Positions 1 through 8,911 of a stretch of 64,000 nt of DNA are shown here, one piece after another. The stretch's first letter is position 1. Each line of letters opens with the position of its first letter. Made by a program: the position numbers and the translations under genes. This DNA is from JAAUTT01 sp963846585. GTDB taxonomy: Bacteria; Bacteroidota; Bacteroidia; Bacteroidales; JAAUTT01. The notes below the pieces were generated by a model. The model saw only the letters and a program-made list of their open reading frames with translations. It did not search any database and was not told the DNA's origin. The stretch covers positions 1 to 64,000 of the forward strand of contig CAWJWO010000001.1 of NCBI GenBank assembly GCA_963846585.1, given 5' to 3'.

Positions 1-1
1 C

Positions 2-1777
2 AGTGTAACAAACTTTTATGGTGTGGATGCTTTGACTACTGCAGGAATAACATCAATTGATATAGCACGCGTTCCCGGATTTTCATGGCTAGCACCGGGC
101 GCTATGGGCGGCTCAATCGACGTTCGCTTCCAGGATCCGACGAAGAACTCCGTAGTGTCGGATGGTGCAGCGGGCAATGATATGTATACGCGCCTATCTA
201 TTGTTACAACCGCAGTTAATGACAGCAGCAAACTCGGCGTTATTGTTGCCGCTCATTACTTTCTTAATGGGCCGTGGGATGCCAATGGCACTGGGATGTC
301 ACAGTCCCCGTATATGTTGGACGAAAGTGCCATGGTGAGAGTCAACGGGTGGGCGGGAGCCAAAGATGAGCTAGCATGGAACCTGCGATATTCTCACAGC
401 AATAACGAAGTTTTCGGCGCATCAACCACTACAAACCACCAGGGTGCAACTATAGGACCTCCGGATTCACTGGCTACTCAAATGTTTGTCGGAGGAAACG
501 TCAATAATAAATTTATTGGGAACCCCATAGATATTCTCGAGTGGATTCAAACCAAACGCGATGAAGGAGCAGGCGCGCTCACTTTGCATGCATCGAATGC
601 TAGTTTCTTGCAGCTTCGCGGGGGCTATGCCAGTCAGTCGCAAAATTCCATGTACGAGGGCGGCGCTGATTACGCAAATATCGATCACACCCTCGTGACG
701 GACCTTCGATGGCAGAACCATACTGGAGCCCACACCATTTCGGTGGGCGGTGACTTCAACAGCGAGAATATGACGTCGCAATCGAAATACTATTACCAGG
801 AACTTGGAATTATCCCTGATTCTTACAGAAGTGCTTATGGCGGGGCCTACCTTCAAGACGTGTTGAATTTCGGGCATGAACGCGACCTCTCCATTGCTGT
901 GCGTGCGGATCAAATCTACATTGACTGGATTGACAAACCCAACTCGACAATTAATAATTTCATCGTTGCGCCACGGGCGAGCTTACGCTGGGAATTCAAC
1001 GAGGACCTTACGGGTCGGCTGTCCGCGGGTTTGGGCTGGCGTTCGCCGCTCACCTTCTTCGAACTGGATCATGGCCTTTTGAACGACGGATTCGACATTG
1101 GCGTCACCGAGTTGGAAAAAGGCATATGTTCTGGAGGATCGCTTTCCTGGAAACCAGGACTCTGGACCTTTACCGGTTCGATGTATGCCACCTGGGTCAC
1201 AGGTTTGGAATACGTTGGCTCGAACCCGAATCCCCAAATTCAGCGACCGCTCTTGCTTAGTGATTCTACCGAGATGTTCTTTCTTGACATGGACTTTGAA
1301 GCCGACAGGGTTGTGAATCAATGGCTCGAACTCGGAGTTGGTATCGCCCACCAGGACATTCCCAACTCATTCAAGGCTGTAGAACTTGTGGCGGCACAGG
1401 AAACAGAGGCGAATGGGCGTATTTCCATTACGACGAAACGCATTACATTTTCTAGCGATGTGCAGTGGATTGCTTCGCGTAACCTGCTGCCATACGGCTA
1501 TGGTGGCCAGTACAACCAATTCGTAAATGGCGTGGCAAGTGATCCTAAACTAACGACGGCTCCCAGTTATTTTGTCATTAACGCAAAGGCAGTCTATCAT
1601 TTGAAATCGAATTGGGAAATCTACGTGGGTGCCGAAAATCTGCTTAACTACACGCAAGCAGGTTCGGCTCACGACGAACCTCATTATTTTGATCAATATG
1701 GAAATTTCAACACCTCGCACATCTGGGGCCCGTTGCGCGGGCGTCAAATGTATGCGGGAATACGCTTAAGGATCTAG
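2..1777 (+). CDS. TonB-dependent receptor, 3' part
   Basis: The reading frame is open at the left edge, so this is the C-terminal part of a larger outer-membrane receptor; the GTG at 23 is merely the first start-like codon and not a believable start. The first ~35 visible residues are the end of a plug domain (an IARVPG...GAMGGSIDV pattern, matching the IEVLRGP...GGVINI region of TonB receptors). The rest is an alternating-strand barrel that ends in the usual NLLNYTQ...FNTSHIWGPLRGRQMYAGIRLRI-like closing strands. TonB receptors import chelated metals, vitamins or glycans using TonB energy; the substrate cannot be read here. Base composition is clearly richer in G+C than everything from 2 kb onward, with many GGC, CGC and ACG codons, so the gene looks recently acquired, or the contig is chimeric at about 1.8 kb. 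Confidence 0.85.
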   Translation, partial: SVTNFYGVDALTTAGITSIDIARVPGFSWLAPGAMGGSIDVRFQDPTKNSVVSDGAAGNDMYTRLSIVTTAVNDSSKLGVIVAAHYFLNGPWDANGTGMSQSPYMLDESAMVRVNGWAGAKDELAWNLRYSHSNNEVFGASTTTNHQGATIGPPDSLATQMFVGGNVNNKFIGNPIDILEWIQTKRDEGAGALTLHASNASFLQLRGGYASQSQNSMYEGGADYANIDHTLVTDLRWQNHTGAHTISVGGDFNSENMTSQSKYYYQELGIIPDSYRSAYGGAYLQDVLNFGHERDLSIAVRADQIYIDWIDKPNSTINNFIVAPRASLRWEFNEDLTGRLSAGLGWRSPLTFFELDHGLLNDGFDIGVTELEKGICSGGSLSWKPGLWTFTGSMYATWVTGLEYVGSNPNPQIQRPLLLSDSTEMFFLDMDFEADRVVNQWLELGVGIAHQDIPNSFKAVELVAAQETEANGRISITTKRITFSSDVQWIASRNLLPYGYGGQYNQFVNGVASDPKLTTAPSYFVINAKAVYHLKSNWEIYVGAENLLNYTQAGSAHDEPHYFDQYGNFNTSHIWGPLRGRQMYAGIRLRI

Positions 1778-1830
1778 TTATTGTAATCCACGCGTGTTTA
1801 CTGACAGTTATATATTCTGAATTATCCAGG

Positions 1831-1957
1831 AATTGAGACTGTGTAACATCCCTAAAAAGTACGGTAGCCGCAGTTTCGAGGTTGGGATTCTATGATAAAT
1901 CCGCGGACATAAAAGACCCAGCTACCATATTGATAGACTCTTTACACAGTCTCAATT
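1831..1957. mobile_element. Small inverted-repeat element (MITE-like)
   Basis: A perfect 16-bp inverted repeat (AATTGAGACTGTGTAA at 1831-1846, its complement at 1942-1957) bounds 127 bp with no coding capacity. The outer AATT is self-complementary, so it could instead be a 4-bp target duplication around 12-bp ends, giving a 119-bp element at 1835-1953. Ends of the form GAGACTGTGTAA are typical of several transposase families (IS256-type by memory). It may be a deletion derivative moved in trans. It sits exactly at the composition boundary between the GC-rich receptor and the AT-rich remainder. Confidence 0.6.
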
Positions 1958-2099
1958 AATTTGTAGAAAAGTATCCATCCGGGAATGTACATTAGCGGAC
2001 GGATACCAGTATTTGCCATAATTCTTATTTTATTTTGGCTTATTTTATAAAAATAATAACTTATCAATAATCAATCAATTGACATAATATACTAATTAG

Positions 2100-2321
2100 A
2101 TGGAAACAAAATATATAATATACGATGTCAATACTAATAGATATTTTTATGGTTTAGATGACAAGGGTAAACCCTGTTTTACTACGATTAAATATGAACT
2201 TCCTTTTTTATTTGAATTTGAAGAACTGGCTATAAATAGATTAAAAGTAGAAATACAATTATGGTCACCAGAATTTCTTAAAGACAGAATAATTGAAATA
2301 AAGAAAGTTTATTTATTCTAA
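2100..2321 (+). CDS. Small hypothetical protein
   Basis: A 73-residue reading frame with a normal ATG, low-GC codon use like the chromosome downstream, and many aromatic and acidic residues (YIIYDVNTNRYFYGLDDKGK at the start). It has no signal peptide or membrane segment. I do not recognise a family. It lies between the mini-element and the decayed transposase, so it may belong to the same accessory island. Coding status is uncertain because of its size. Confidence 0.4.
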   Translation: METKYIIYDVNTNRYFYGLDDKGKPCFTTIKYELPFLFEFEELAINRLKVEIQLWSPEFLKDRIIEIKKVYLF

Positions 2322-2427
2322 TAAATCGGACATATTTAAAAGAATGGAGGTAATCGCCGTGATTCTGTTACGTATAAATTAGTTCATTTATTAGAACAAT
2401 CTAATAATCATGGAATTGTTTTAAGAG

Positions 2428-2991
2428 GTGTGCGTTTTACTTATTATAAATGTTCCGATTTTTACGATTAAAAAATATAAAGTTATATTGTTTCATTATT
2501 TATTTAGAATCAGTCTAAACAGCAAAATAATTATCGAAAAAAGTTGCAAAATAATGTTCAAATTCACACTTTTAGCCATACAATCCTTTTTTGGATTCCG
2601 TTCATTTTCAATGAAGGATTATAAATCAGCCATTAAAACCATTGAAACTACTGCTTGGCAAACTGATAAAGGAATAGTATTGGTTAGAGAACTTATTGAA
2701 AATTTTCGTAATCAAAAAATTCTATTGCCATCTATCAATGTCATAGAACGTATTTGTGCTGAAGCTATAACTCAAGCTGAACGAAAAATTTATATTTCTC
2801 TTACAGAAAGCTTGACAAATGAACAGAAAAGCCAGCTTGATGCGCTACTACTTATTTATGGCAGTAGCAAATCAAGTACACTGATGTGGCTACAACAATC
2901 ACCGGCAGCTTATTATTCCAAGCATATGCTTGAACACATTGAACGACTAAATACTATCAAAAAACTGAATCTTCCTGACAATTTGGCCTAG
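2428..2991 (+). pseudogene. Tn3-family transposase remnant (DUF4158 region)
   Basis: From about 2580 to 2991 the frame reads like the N-terminal DUF4158 part of Tn3-type transposases: GFRSF..KDYK, then DKGIVLVRELIE, KILLPSINVIERICAEA, ER.IY..LTESLTNEQKSQLDALL, and SSTLMWLQQSPA followed by HIERL..IKKLNLPD. The family's proteins run to about 950-1000 residues. Here only ~135 residues of this conserved block remain and the frame stops just after the PD of the IERL helix. The ~50 residues encoded upstream of 2580 do not resemble the family, so both ends are lost. No DDE catalytic region was found downstream. It is a decayed transposon, consistent with the accessory character of the first 3.4 kb. 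Confidence 0.75.
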
Positions 2992-3431
2992 TTGTAGCAT
3001 AGCTGTTGTCAACTGCAAAGTTGACATATAACTTTCATTAGATTAATACAATGTAATGATTATTCATAATATTTTAAAATTAAAATCGTTACTTTTATAA
3101 CTAATTGTTTTATATATTCTTAGATTAATTTTTGTTGATTATTGTTTTATTTACACATTATCGTTGTATCTGTCACTATAAAAGAAAGTTGCGATAGCAC
3201 TTTGCAGTACATGACAGTTTCGCTACCACTTGGCCTATTTAAACCTCTCTGGATTTGTCTGCGAAAAGTTCTGTCTGTTATAATCAAACATAAAAGAAAA
3301 ATGTAAATACTTAGGAATCATTTTATATTTAAAAAATATATGTTTGTCACTCAAATATTTAATAATATCAAATTAAAGAATCTTATGTAAATAATATTCG
3401 TTAGATATTTATAATATAACTAACATTATTA
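2992..3431. other. Intergenic, no gene seen
   Basis: About 440 bp of AT-rich DNA between the Tn3 remnant and the first SiaC-like gene. I see no reading frame with family resemblance and no RNA gene. The slightly less AT-rich stretch around 3185-3290 could be further debris of the transposon, but no recognisable protein motif is left. Confidence 0.4.
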
Positions 3432-3806
3432 ATGGAACCATTATTCATTCATGAAACTGATATGACTCCAAAGATTGATTTTAACCCAGATGGGATACTT
3501 TCAATTCAAGGACGATCATTTCCTCTGGATTCAGCAGGTTTTTTCAATCCCGTTCATACATGGGTGAAAGAAATATCAGTACCTTTAATCCATCTTTTAA
3601 TCCGATTGGAATACCTGAATACCAGTAGTGCAAAACAGTTATTTATGATTTTACAAACACTAAAAGATAACACTAAAGTGACATCATTAAATATTGATTG
3701 GTACTATGAAGAAGATGATGAAGATGCTTACGATACTGGCCTTTTATTTGAATCTTTAATCAATATACCACTTAATTTTTATGCATTTGCAGAAGAAATA
3801 TATTGA
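3432..3806 (+). CDS. SiaC-like regulatory phosphoprotein (DUF1987), copy 1
   Basis: A 124-residue protein of the DUF1987/SiaC family. In Pseudomonas, SiaC is phosphorylated by the kinase SiaB, dephosphorylated by the phosphatase SiaA, and in its unphosphorylated form activates the diguanylate cyclase SiaD. Visible family features are the N-terminal strand pair (PKIDFNPDGILSIQGRSFP), the FFNPVHTW helix, the LEYLNTSSAKQL segment whose T64 matches the expected phosphosite, and the DWYYEEDDEDAYDTG acidic turn. It lies 119 bp before a three-PAS hybrid histidine kinase on the same strand, suggesting joint function. No SiaA, SiaB or SiaD homologue is present in the window, so its partner is unknown. 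Two paralogues occur at 17.9 and 40.4 kb. Confidence 0.88.
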   Translation: MEPLFIHETDMTPKIDFNPDGILSIQGRSFPLDSAGFFNPVHTWVKEISVPLIHLLIRLEYLNTSSAKQLFMILQTLKDNTKVTSLNIDWYYEEDDEDAYDTGLLFESLINIPLNFYAFAEEIY

Positions 3807-3925
3807 AAAATGTGTATAAAAGAATCAATATTTAAGTATCAAATTACAAATTAAATGCATGAAAAGAATACGATATCAATTTGTAAAGCAACAAACATTA
3901 TAATCAATTAATACTAATTTAAAAT

Positions 3926-6541
3926 ATGGATGATCCTGATAAATCAAAAGAAGAACTCCTAATTGATTTGAAGGAATTAGAGTCAAAGTACTTTTTTTTA
4001 GAAGAACTTTACCGAAAAGATATCAATGAACACAAAAGGGTAGAGGAGGAACTGCATAATGAACATATACTGCTACGAACACTCATCGATAATATTCCGG
4101 ATTCGATGTATTGCAAAGATTTAGCTGGCCGTAAAACTTTGGCCAATTTAGCGGAATTACATCATTTGAAAGCTATTTCAGAAAAAGAGGTTCTTGGCAA
4201 AGATGATTTTGAGTTTTACCCAATAGAACTTGCAGATAGGTTCACTGCCGATGATAATTTGGTGATGCAAACTGGTACACCGGTTATTAACAGGGAAGAA
4301 TATATATTAGATGATAAAGGACAAAAACAATGGTTGCTAACCTCTAAAATTCCTTTACGCGACAAGAATAACCAAATTATTGGCTTAGTAGGAATAGGAC
4401 GTGATATCACGCAGCGTATGGAAGCAAACTTATTACTTAAAGAAAAAAATGAAGAAATAGAGGCACAAAACGAAGAATACGAGCAACTAAATGAGGAGCT
4501 TCGACAAACCAATGAAGAATTATTCTTAGCTAAAGAAAAAACTGAAGAAAGCGAAGAACGCTATAAAAGGATTATTAATGGTATAACAGATTATTTATAT
4601 ACTGTACAGGTTAAGGATGGCAAAGCAATTGAAACTCACCACAGCGAAGCATGTATAGCAGTCACAGGATATTCAACTTCTGAATTTGAGTCGGACCCCT
4701 ACCTGTGGATCAACATGATTGTTGGTGAAGATAGATCATTAGTTGCCGAAAGTTTCTTAAAATTTCTTGAAGGTAAAGATATTTATTCCATCGAACATAG
4801 GATTATTCATAAAAATGGAAATATACGCTGGGTGAATGATACAATGGTACCAAAATATGATATTAATGGGAATCTTATTTCTTATGATGGAATAATTACA
4901 GACATCACTGAGCGTAAACAAGCAGAATTGGCTCTCGTGGTGCGTGAATCATACCTGTCAGCTATTATTGAAAACCAACCAGGACTGATATGGCTAAAAG
5001 ATATAAACAGCAATTTTCTTTTTGTTAATACAGAATTTTCAAAATCATGTGGGTTAGACAATCCATCATTAGTTTTTGGTAAATCTGATTTTGATATCTG
5101 GCCCCGGGAATTGGCAAATAAATATATTGAATTCGACAAGATGGTAATTCAATCAAAAGAACCTAACAAAGTCGAAGAACAATTTATCCATAAAGGTGTA
5201 CTTAAATGGTTCGAAGCATTTAAAACACCTGTATTCGATGATAAAGGAATTGTAATCGGTACAACCGGGTTTTCCCATGACATTACTGAGCGAAAACAAT
5301 ATGAACTGCTTCTTAAGGAAAAAACAGATGAAATAGAATCACAAAATAGAGAATACATTAAATTAAATGAAGAACTAAAGCAAATAAACCAGGAATTAAT
5401 TATATCTAAAGAAAAAGCCGAAGAAAGCGATCGCCTGAAAACTGCTTTTCTCCAAAATATGAACCACGAAATTCGTACGCCCATGAATGCAATAATGGGT
5501 TTTGCCAATTTACTGGAGGACAATTTTAATAACAAAACTAAACTAAAAGAATTCTCTGTTATTATAAATAATCGAACAAACTATTTACTTGATATAATAA
5601 ACGATATGCTCGATATTTCCAAAATTGAATCAGGTCAGTTACCTGTTCATTTTGAAGAATGCGATCTATCATTATTATTTGAAGAGATTACATTGTTTTG
5701 TGAAGAACAACAAAAGCAAATGGGCAAACAACACATCAAGTTTAGCTTGCATTCTTTTTGCGACCCTTCAGATGCATTTATAATTGTAGACAAGGTTAAG
5801 CTTAAACAAATATTCATAAATCTTATTAATAATGCATTTAAATTTACAGAAAAAGGAAAGATAGAAGGTGGTTGTAAATTAGATATAAACCATAACCTTA
5901 TGTTTTATGTTTCCGATACTGGGATCGGAATTCCTAAAGATAAACAAAATCTGGTATTTGAACGTTTTGTCCAATTAAATCAAAATCCAAACAAATTAAC
6001 ATGGGGAACAGGTTTGGGCTTATCCATAGTGCAAGGGTTAGTAAACCTGTTAGGAGGAGAAATACTTCTTGAATCAGACCATGGAAAAGGAAGTACATTT
6101 ACTTTTACGATACCATACAAAACAACAGAAAAATTTTATACTAAACCTATATTAAATGAACAACTACACGAATTTCATTTCCCAAAAATAAATATTTTGA
6201 TAGTTGAGGATGAACCTTATAACCTGGAATTTCTTAAAGAAATACTTATGAGTGCAGGGTTGAATTTTCTAATTGCCAAGAATGGGAAAGAAGCTGTTAA
6301 AATATCTTTAAAAAACCCAATTGATTTAATATTAATGGATATTCGACTTCCCGACACAGATGGTTATGAAGTTACAAGGCAAATAAGAAAACATAAACCT
6401 AATTTGAATATTATTGCCCAAACTGCTTACGCTTCCAACGAGGAGAAACAAAAAGCTATGGATGCAGGTTGTATTGATTATATTAGTAAGCCTACCAATA
6501 AATATTTATTATTATCTATGGTTAATAAATATATTTCATAA
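3926..6541 (+). CDS. Hybrid sensor histidine kinase/response regulator with three PAS domains
   Basis: An 871-residue soluble-looking kinase with no transmembrane segment. Order: short coiled coil (1-45), PAS1 (~48-165), coiled coil, PAS2 (~210-332), PAS3 (~340-457), coiled coil (~459-500), HisKA with the NHEIRTPMNA H-box (phospho-His at H514), HATPase_c (~615-735, with INNAFKFTEKG, DTGIGIP and GTGLGLSIV boxes), and a receiver domain (~755-871; VEDE acidic pocket, phospho-Asp D805 in LILMDIRLPD, switch QTAYAS, Lys in YISKP). It has no output domain, so phosphate is either passed on or the receiver acts on another protein. The upstream SiaC-like gene is the obvious candidate partner. Its receiver closely resembles those of the genes at 41179 and 55208. 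Confidence 0.92.
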   Translation: MDDPDKSKEELLIDLKELESKYFFLEELYRKDINEHKRVEEELHNEHILLRTLIDNIPDSMYCKDLAGRKTLANLAELHHLKAISEKEVLGKDDFEFYPIELADRFTADDNLVMQTGTPVINREEYILDDKGQKQWLLTSKIPLRDKNNQIIGLVGIGRDITQRMEANLLLKEKNEEIEAQNEEYEQLNEELRQTNEELFLAKEKTEESEERYKRIINGITDYLYTVQVKDGKAIETHHSEACIAVTGYSTSEFESDPYLWINMIVGEDRSLVAESFLKFLEGKDIYSIEHRIIHKNGNIRWVNDTMVPKYDINGNLISYDGIITDITERKQAELALVVRESYLSAIIENQPGLIWLKDINSNFLFVNTEFSKSCGLDNPSLVFGKSDFDIWPRELANKYIEFDKMVIQSKEPNKVEEQFIHKGVLKWFEAFKTPVFDDKGIVIGTTGFSHDITERKQYELLLKEKTDEIESQNREYIKLNEELKQINQELIISKEKAEESDRLKTAFLQNMNHEIRTPMNAIMGFANLLEDNFNNKTKLKEFSVIINNRTNYLLDIINDMLDISKIESGQLPVHFEECDLSLLFEEITLFCEEQQKQMGKQHIKFSLHSFCDPSDAFIIVDKVKLKQIFINLINNAFKFTEKGKIEGGCKLDINHNLMFYVSDTGIGIPKDKQNLVFERFVQLNQNPNKLTWGTGLGLSIVQGLVNLLGGEILLESDHGKGSTFTFTIPYKTTEKFYTKPILNEQLHEFHFPKINILIVEDEPYNLEFLKEILMSAGLNFLIAKNGKEAVKISLKNPIDLILMDIRLPDTDGYEVTRQIRKHKPNLNIIAQTAYASNEEKQKAMDAGCIDYISKPTNKYLLLSMVNKYIS

Positions 6542-7026
6542 ATTTAAAATAGAACGTTCATCAAGTCCTTTTAATTTATATCATTATACTTATTAAATTT
6601 TTTGTCAATAAAGATATATATCGTCAAAAACAATACTTGTTATGTACTATATTGAGAAAAAATTTATATGGACTAAATAGTATATATATGTAGGCACGGG
6701 TAAGTTTGACTATCCCCTCCAAAAGTATGGTAGGGGTAAAATAAGAGCAACTTTTATGTTTTTTTTCCTTTGTCATATCTGAATAAATAATCCAATATGA
6801 CATATTTAAAAACAAAATTAATTCATCACTATTCAATAATCGGCTTGTATAACTTTATATTTCAATATATTGTAGGTTAATTTTGAATCTGTCACAAATA
6901 CATTGAGACAGATTCAAATAATGTATTAAAATGGATAGTTACTAAGAATTTTTTTTCAAGAATAGGCTTAAAAACCTCTAATTGATCTTTCAATTATCAT
7001 ATTTATTTTACCCCTACATAAAATTC
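6542..7026. other. Intergenic with a hairpin and an intron-site-like sequence
   Basis: About 485 bp between the kinase and the end of the Fe-S operon, which converges on it. It contains a perfect 12-bp hairpin (listed separately) and, at about 6692-6711, the reverse complement of a 19-nt sequence that matches the group II intron insertion junction at 11.46 kb in 18 of 19 positions. No gene is convincing here. Confidence 0.5.
6882..6918. terminator. Hairpin between convergent genes
   Basis: A perfect 12-bp stem (TTTGAATCTGTC / GACAGATTCAAA) with a 13-nt loop lies between two converging transcription units. There is no long T-run on either side, so it is not a classic intrinsic terminator. It could be a bidirectional transcript end or a small palindromic repeat. 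Confidence 0.4.
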
Positions 7027-7719
7027 TTATCCAATATAAAGACCTTCGATCCGCACTTTATAACTACCATCTTTAAGTTTAGTCACAGCATTTACCAGTC
7101 CACTATGCCTCCACTGCAACATACACCTGCGTGGCAGAAACCAGTAGCGACGGCCAAGTTTAATTTCTTCTTTCGATTCTTTGATAATTCCTTCGTAAGC
7201 CTGCGATACATAATAGCCAATGTCAATAAAACCTTCGGTACGCGGACGGAGTGGGCCAGTTACGTACCAGTTAATTACACCATTACGTGCATCAACATCG
7301 GTAACCACGCCGCAATGGGTTACAGGACATCCGCACGACATGCCCATCGGGCGGCCAATCATTACATCGCCTTTTTTTACTCCCAATTCTTTTACAAGTG
7401 TTGGGTTGTATGGCAAAATGGTTTCTTTTGGTCCCGGTTCGCCTTCAAAGATGTCGAGGATAAAATCGAATTCACGTTTAAGGCTGTCTTTCCATTCAAG
7501 TTTTTCGCCCAAGTTTTCACCACCCATGCAACTCAGGCAATTTTTATTGCCAATATTCGAAACGGTTTGTTTTACGTGTACACATTTCTTTAGTTCAGTT
7601 TCGGCCTTATCTACTGCGTTTGCAAAGTCGGTACACGATTTATAGCCACAAGCACCACAATTCAGGTTAGGCAATAATTCGGAAGTTGTGGTGGTATTAC
7701 AAGATGTTAATGTTTCCAT
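7027..7719 (-). CDS. Multi-cysteine Fe-S cluster protein
   Basis: A 230-residue protein, last gene of a four-gene operon. The N-terminus is a four-cysteine Fe-S domain of the PF04060 type found in RnfB and corrinoid proteins (LLPNLNCGACGYKSCTDFA; C21, C24, C29, C46), followed by another CxxC (C61, C64). The C-terminal half has a distinctive GRPMGMSCGCPVTHCG motif (C129, C131, C136) and a FLPRRCMLQWRHSG motif (C199). Such proteins carry electrons or bind a metal cluster. It starts 20 bp after the stop of the cysteine desulfurase gene, so it is probably co-translated with the sulfur donor. The C-terminal domain looks specific to this protein group and I do not know a published role. Confidence 0.75.
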   Translation of the reverse strand: METLTSCNTTTTSELLPNLNCGACGYKSCTDFANAVDKAETELKKCVHVKQTVSNIGNKNCLSCMGGENLGEKLEWKDSLKREFDFILDIFEGEPGPKETILPYNPTLVKELGVKKGDVMIGRPMGMSCGCPVTHCGVVTDVDARNGVINWYVTGPLRPRTEGFIDIGYYVSQAYEGIIKESKEEIKLGRRYWFLPRRCMLQWRHSGLVNAVTKLKDGSYKVRIEGLYIG

Positions 7720-7739
7720 TGTTAATGTTATTAGTTTCT

Positions 7740-8900
7740 TTAAGAAAATATTGAATTTAATTGCATTACAGTATTTTTAATAGCATTGGTCAATGCGTCT
7801 ATATCCTTTTCGGTGGTAAACCTACCAAAACTAACCCTGATTGCTCCTCTGGCTTCGAATGGGTTTAAGCCAATGGCCTGTAAAACGTGGGATGCGCTTC
7901 CACCATGATTGGAAGAACAAGCCGAACCAGCAGATACGGCTATCCCCATTTCGTCGAGCAAAAACAACAGGCGTATGGTTTCGCCTTCCATGCCATGAAA
8001 GCTAAAACTGAGGTGACCGGGCAAACGTTTTTCAGTATGTCCGTTGATATAAACGTTTCCGTAGTTGGCAAACAGAAAATCAGTTAGCTTATTTCGGAGC
8101 ATGGTAGCCTTTTGCGTTTCTGCATCCATTTCGGATATACATAGTTTGGCGGCTTTGGCAAACCCCACAATACCTGGTATGTTTTCGGTTGACGAACGGT
8201 AACCAGCTTCCTGTCCGCCTCCATGCAAAAGAGGTGTAATGTTCGTGCCTTTTCGGACATACAATGCCCCAACACCTTTTGACCCATAAATTTTATGAGA
8301 ATTAATTGTGAGCAAATCAATATTTGTATGATTTACATCAATGGGAATTTTACCAAAACTTTGGCAGGCATCGGAATGAAAATACACGTTGTGTTGTTTG
8401 CAAATTTTGCCGATTTCTTCAACCGGTTCTATTGTCCCGATTTCGTTGTTTGCAAACATTACAGAAACCATTATGGTTTTTGGGTTGATTACCTTTTTTA
8501 AGGTTTCAATATCCACCAGTCCGACATTGTCCACCGGAAGGTAGGTAACGTAAAACCCTTGACCTTCGAGCCATTTACAGGCATTAAGCACACAATCGTG
8601 CTCGATGGCCGAAACAATGATATGGTTTCCCTTATGACGGTTGGCAAAAGCAATACCTTTTACAGCAAAGTTGTTTGCCTCTGTACCGCCCGATGTGAAT
8701 ATAATCTCATCGGGCTGCGCACCTATACAACTTGCAATTTTCGACCGTGAGCGGTCTAATATCTCTTTAGCTTCGGTGCCTAATGCGTGCAAGCTCGAAG
8801 CGTTTCCGTAAACATCAGAAAAGTAGGGCAACATGGTTTCCAACACCCGCTTATCTATGCAGGTGGTTGCTGCATTGTCAAGATAAATTCTTTGTTGCAT
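7740..8900 (-). CDS. NifS/IscS-type cysteine desulfurase
   Basis: A 386-residue PLP enzyme that takes sulfur from cysteine and passes it as persulfide for Fe-S or other metallocofactor assembly. The start was set at 8900 (MQQRIYLDNAATT), where class V desulfurases begin; an upstream extension would overlap the GTPase gene. Visible: YLDNAATT, TSGGTEANN, the PLP-lysine segment INSHKIYGSKG, and the mobile-loop cysteine in VSAGSACSSNHGG, with the short loop of the NifS/IscS class. It lies 11 bp after the GTPase gene and 20 bp before the Fe-S protein gene. Being embedded with these rather than with iscU or suf genes suggests it is dedicated to this module and is not the general supplier. Confidence 0.9.
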   Translation of the reverse strand: MQQRIYLDNAATTCIDKRVLETMLPYFSDVYGNASSLHALGTEAKEILDRSRSKIASCIGAQPDEIIFTSGGTEANNFAVKGIAFANRHKGNHIIVSAIEHDCVLNACKWLEGQGFYVTYLPVDNVGLVDIETLKKVINPKTIMVSVMFANNEIGTIEPVEEIGKICKQHNVYFHSDACQSFGKIPIDVNHTNIDLLTINSHKIYGSKGVGALYVRKGTNITPLLHGGGQEAGYRSSTENIPGIVGFAKAAKLCISEMDAETQKATMLRNKLTDFLFANYGNVYINGHTEKRLPGHLSFSFHGMEGETIRLLFLLDEMGIAVSAGSACSSNHGGSASHVLQAIGLNPFEARGAIRVSFGRFTTEKDIDALTNAIKNTVMQLNSIFS

Positions 8901-8911
8901 GGGCTTATTGT

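Noticed and set aside
983..1351. 122-codon minus-strand frame inside the GC-rich receptor
   Set aside because: Antisense to a well-supported barrel domain; long antisense frames are expected in GC-richer DNA.
6624..6836. 70-codon minus-strand frame after the first hybrid kinase
   Set aside because: Low-complexity AT-rich composition, no family resemblance, and it spans the junction-like repeat; most likely non-coding.
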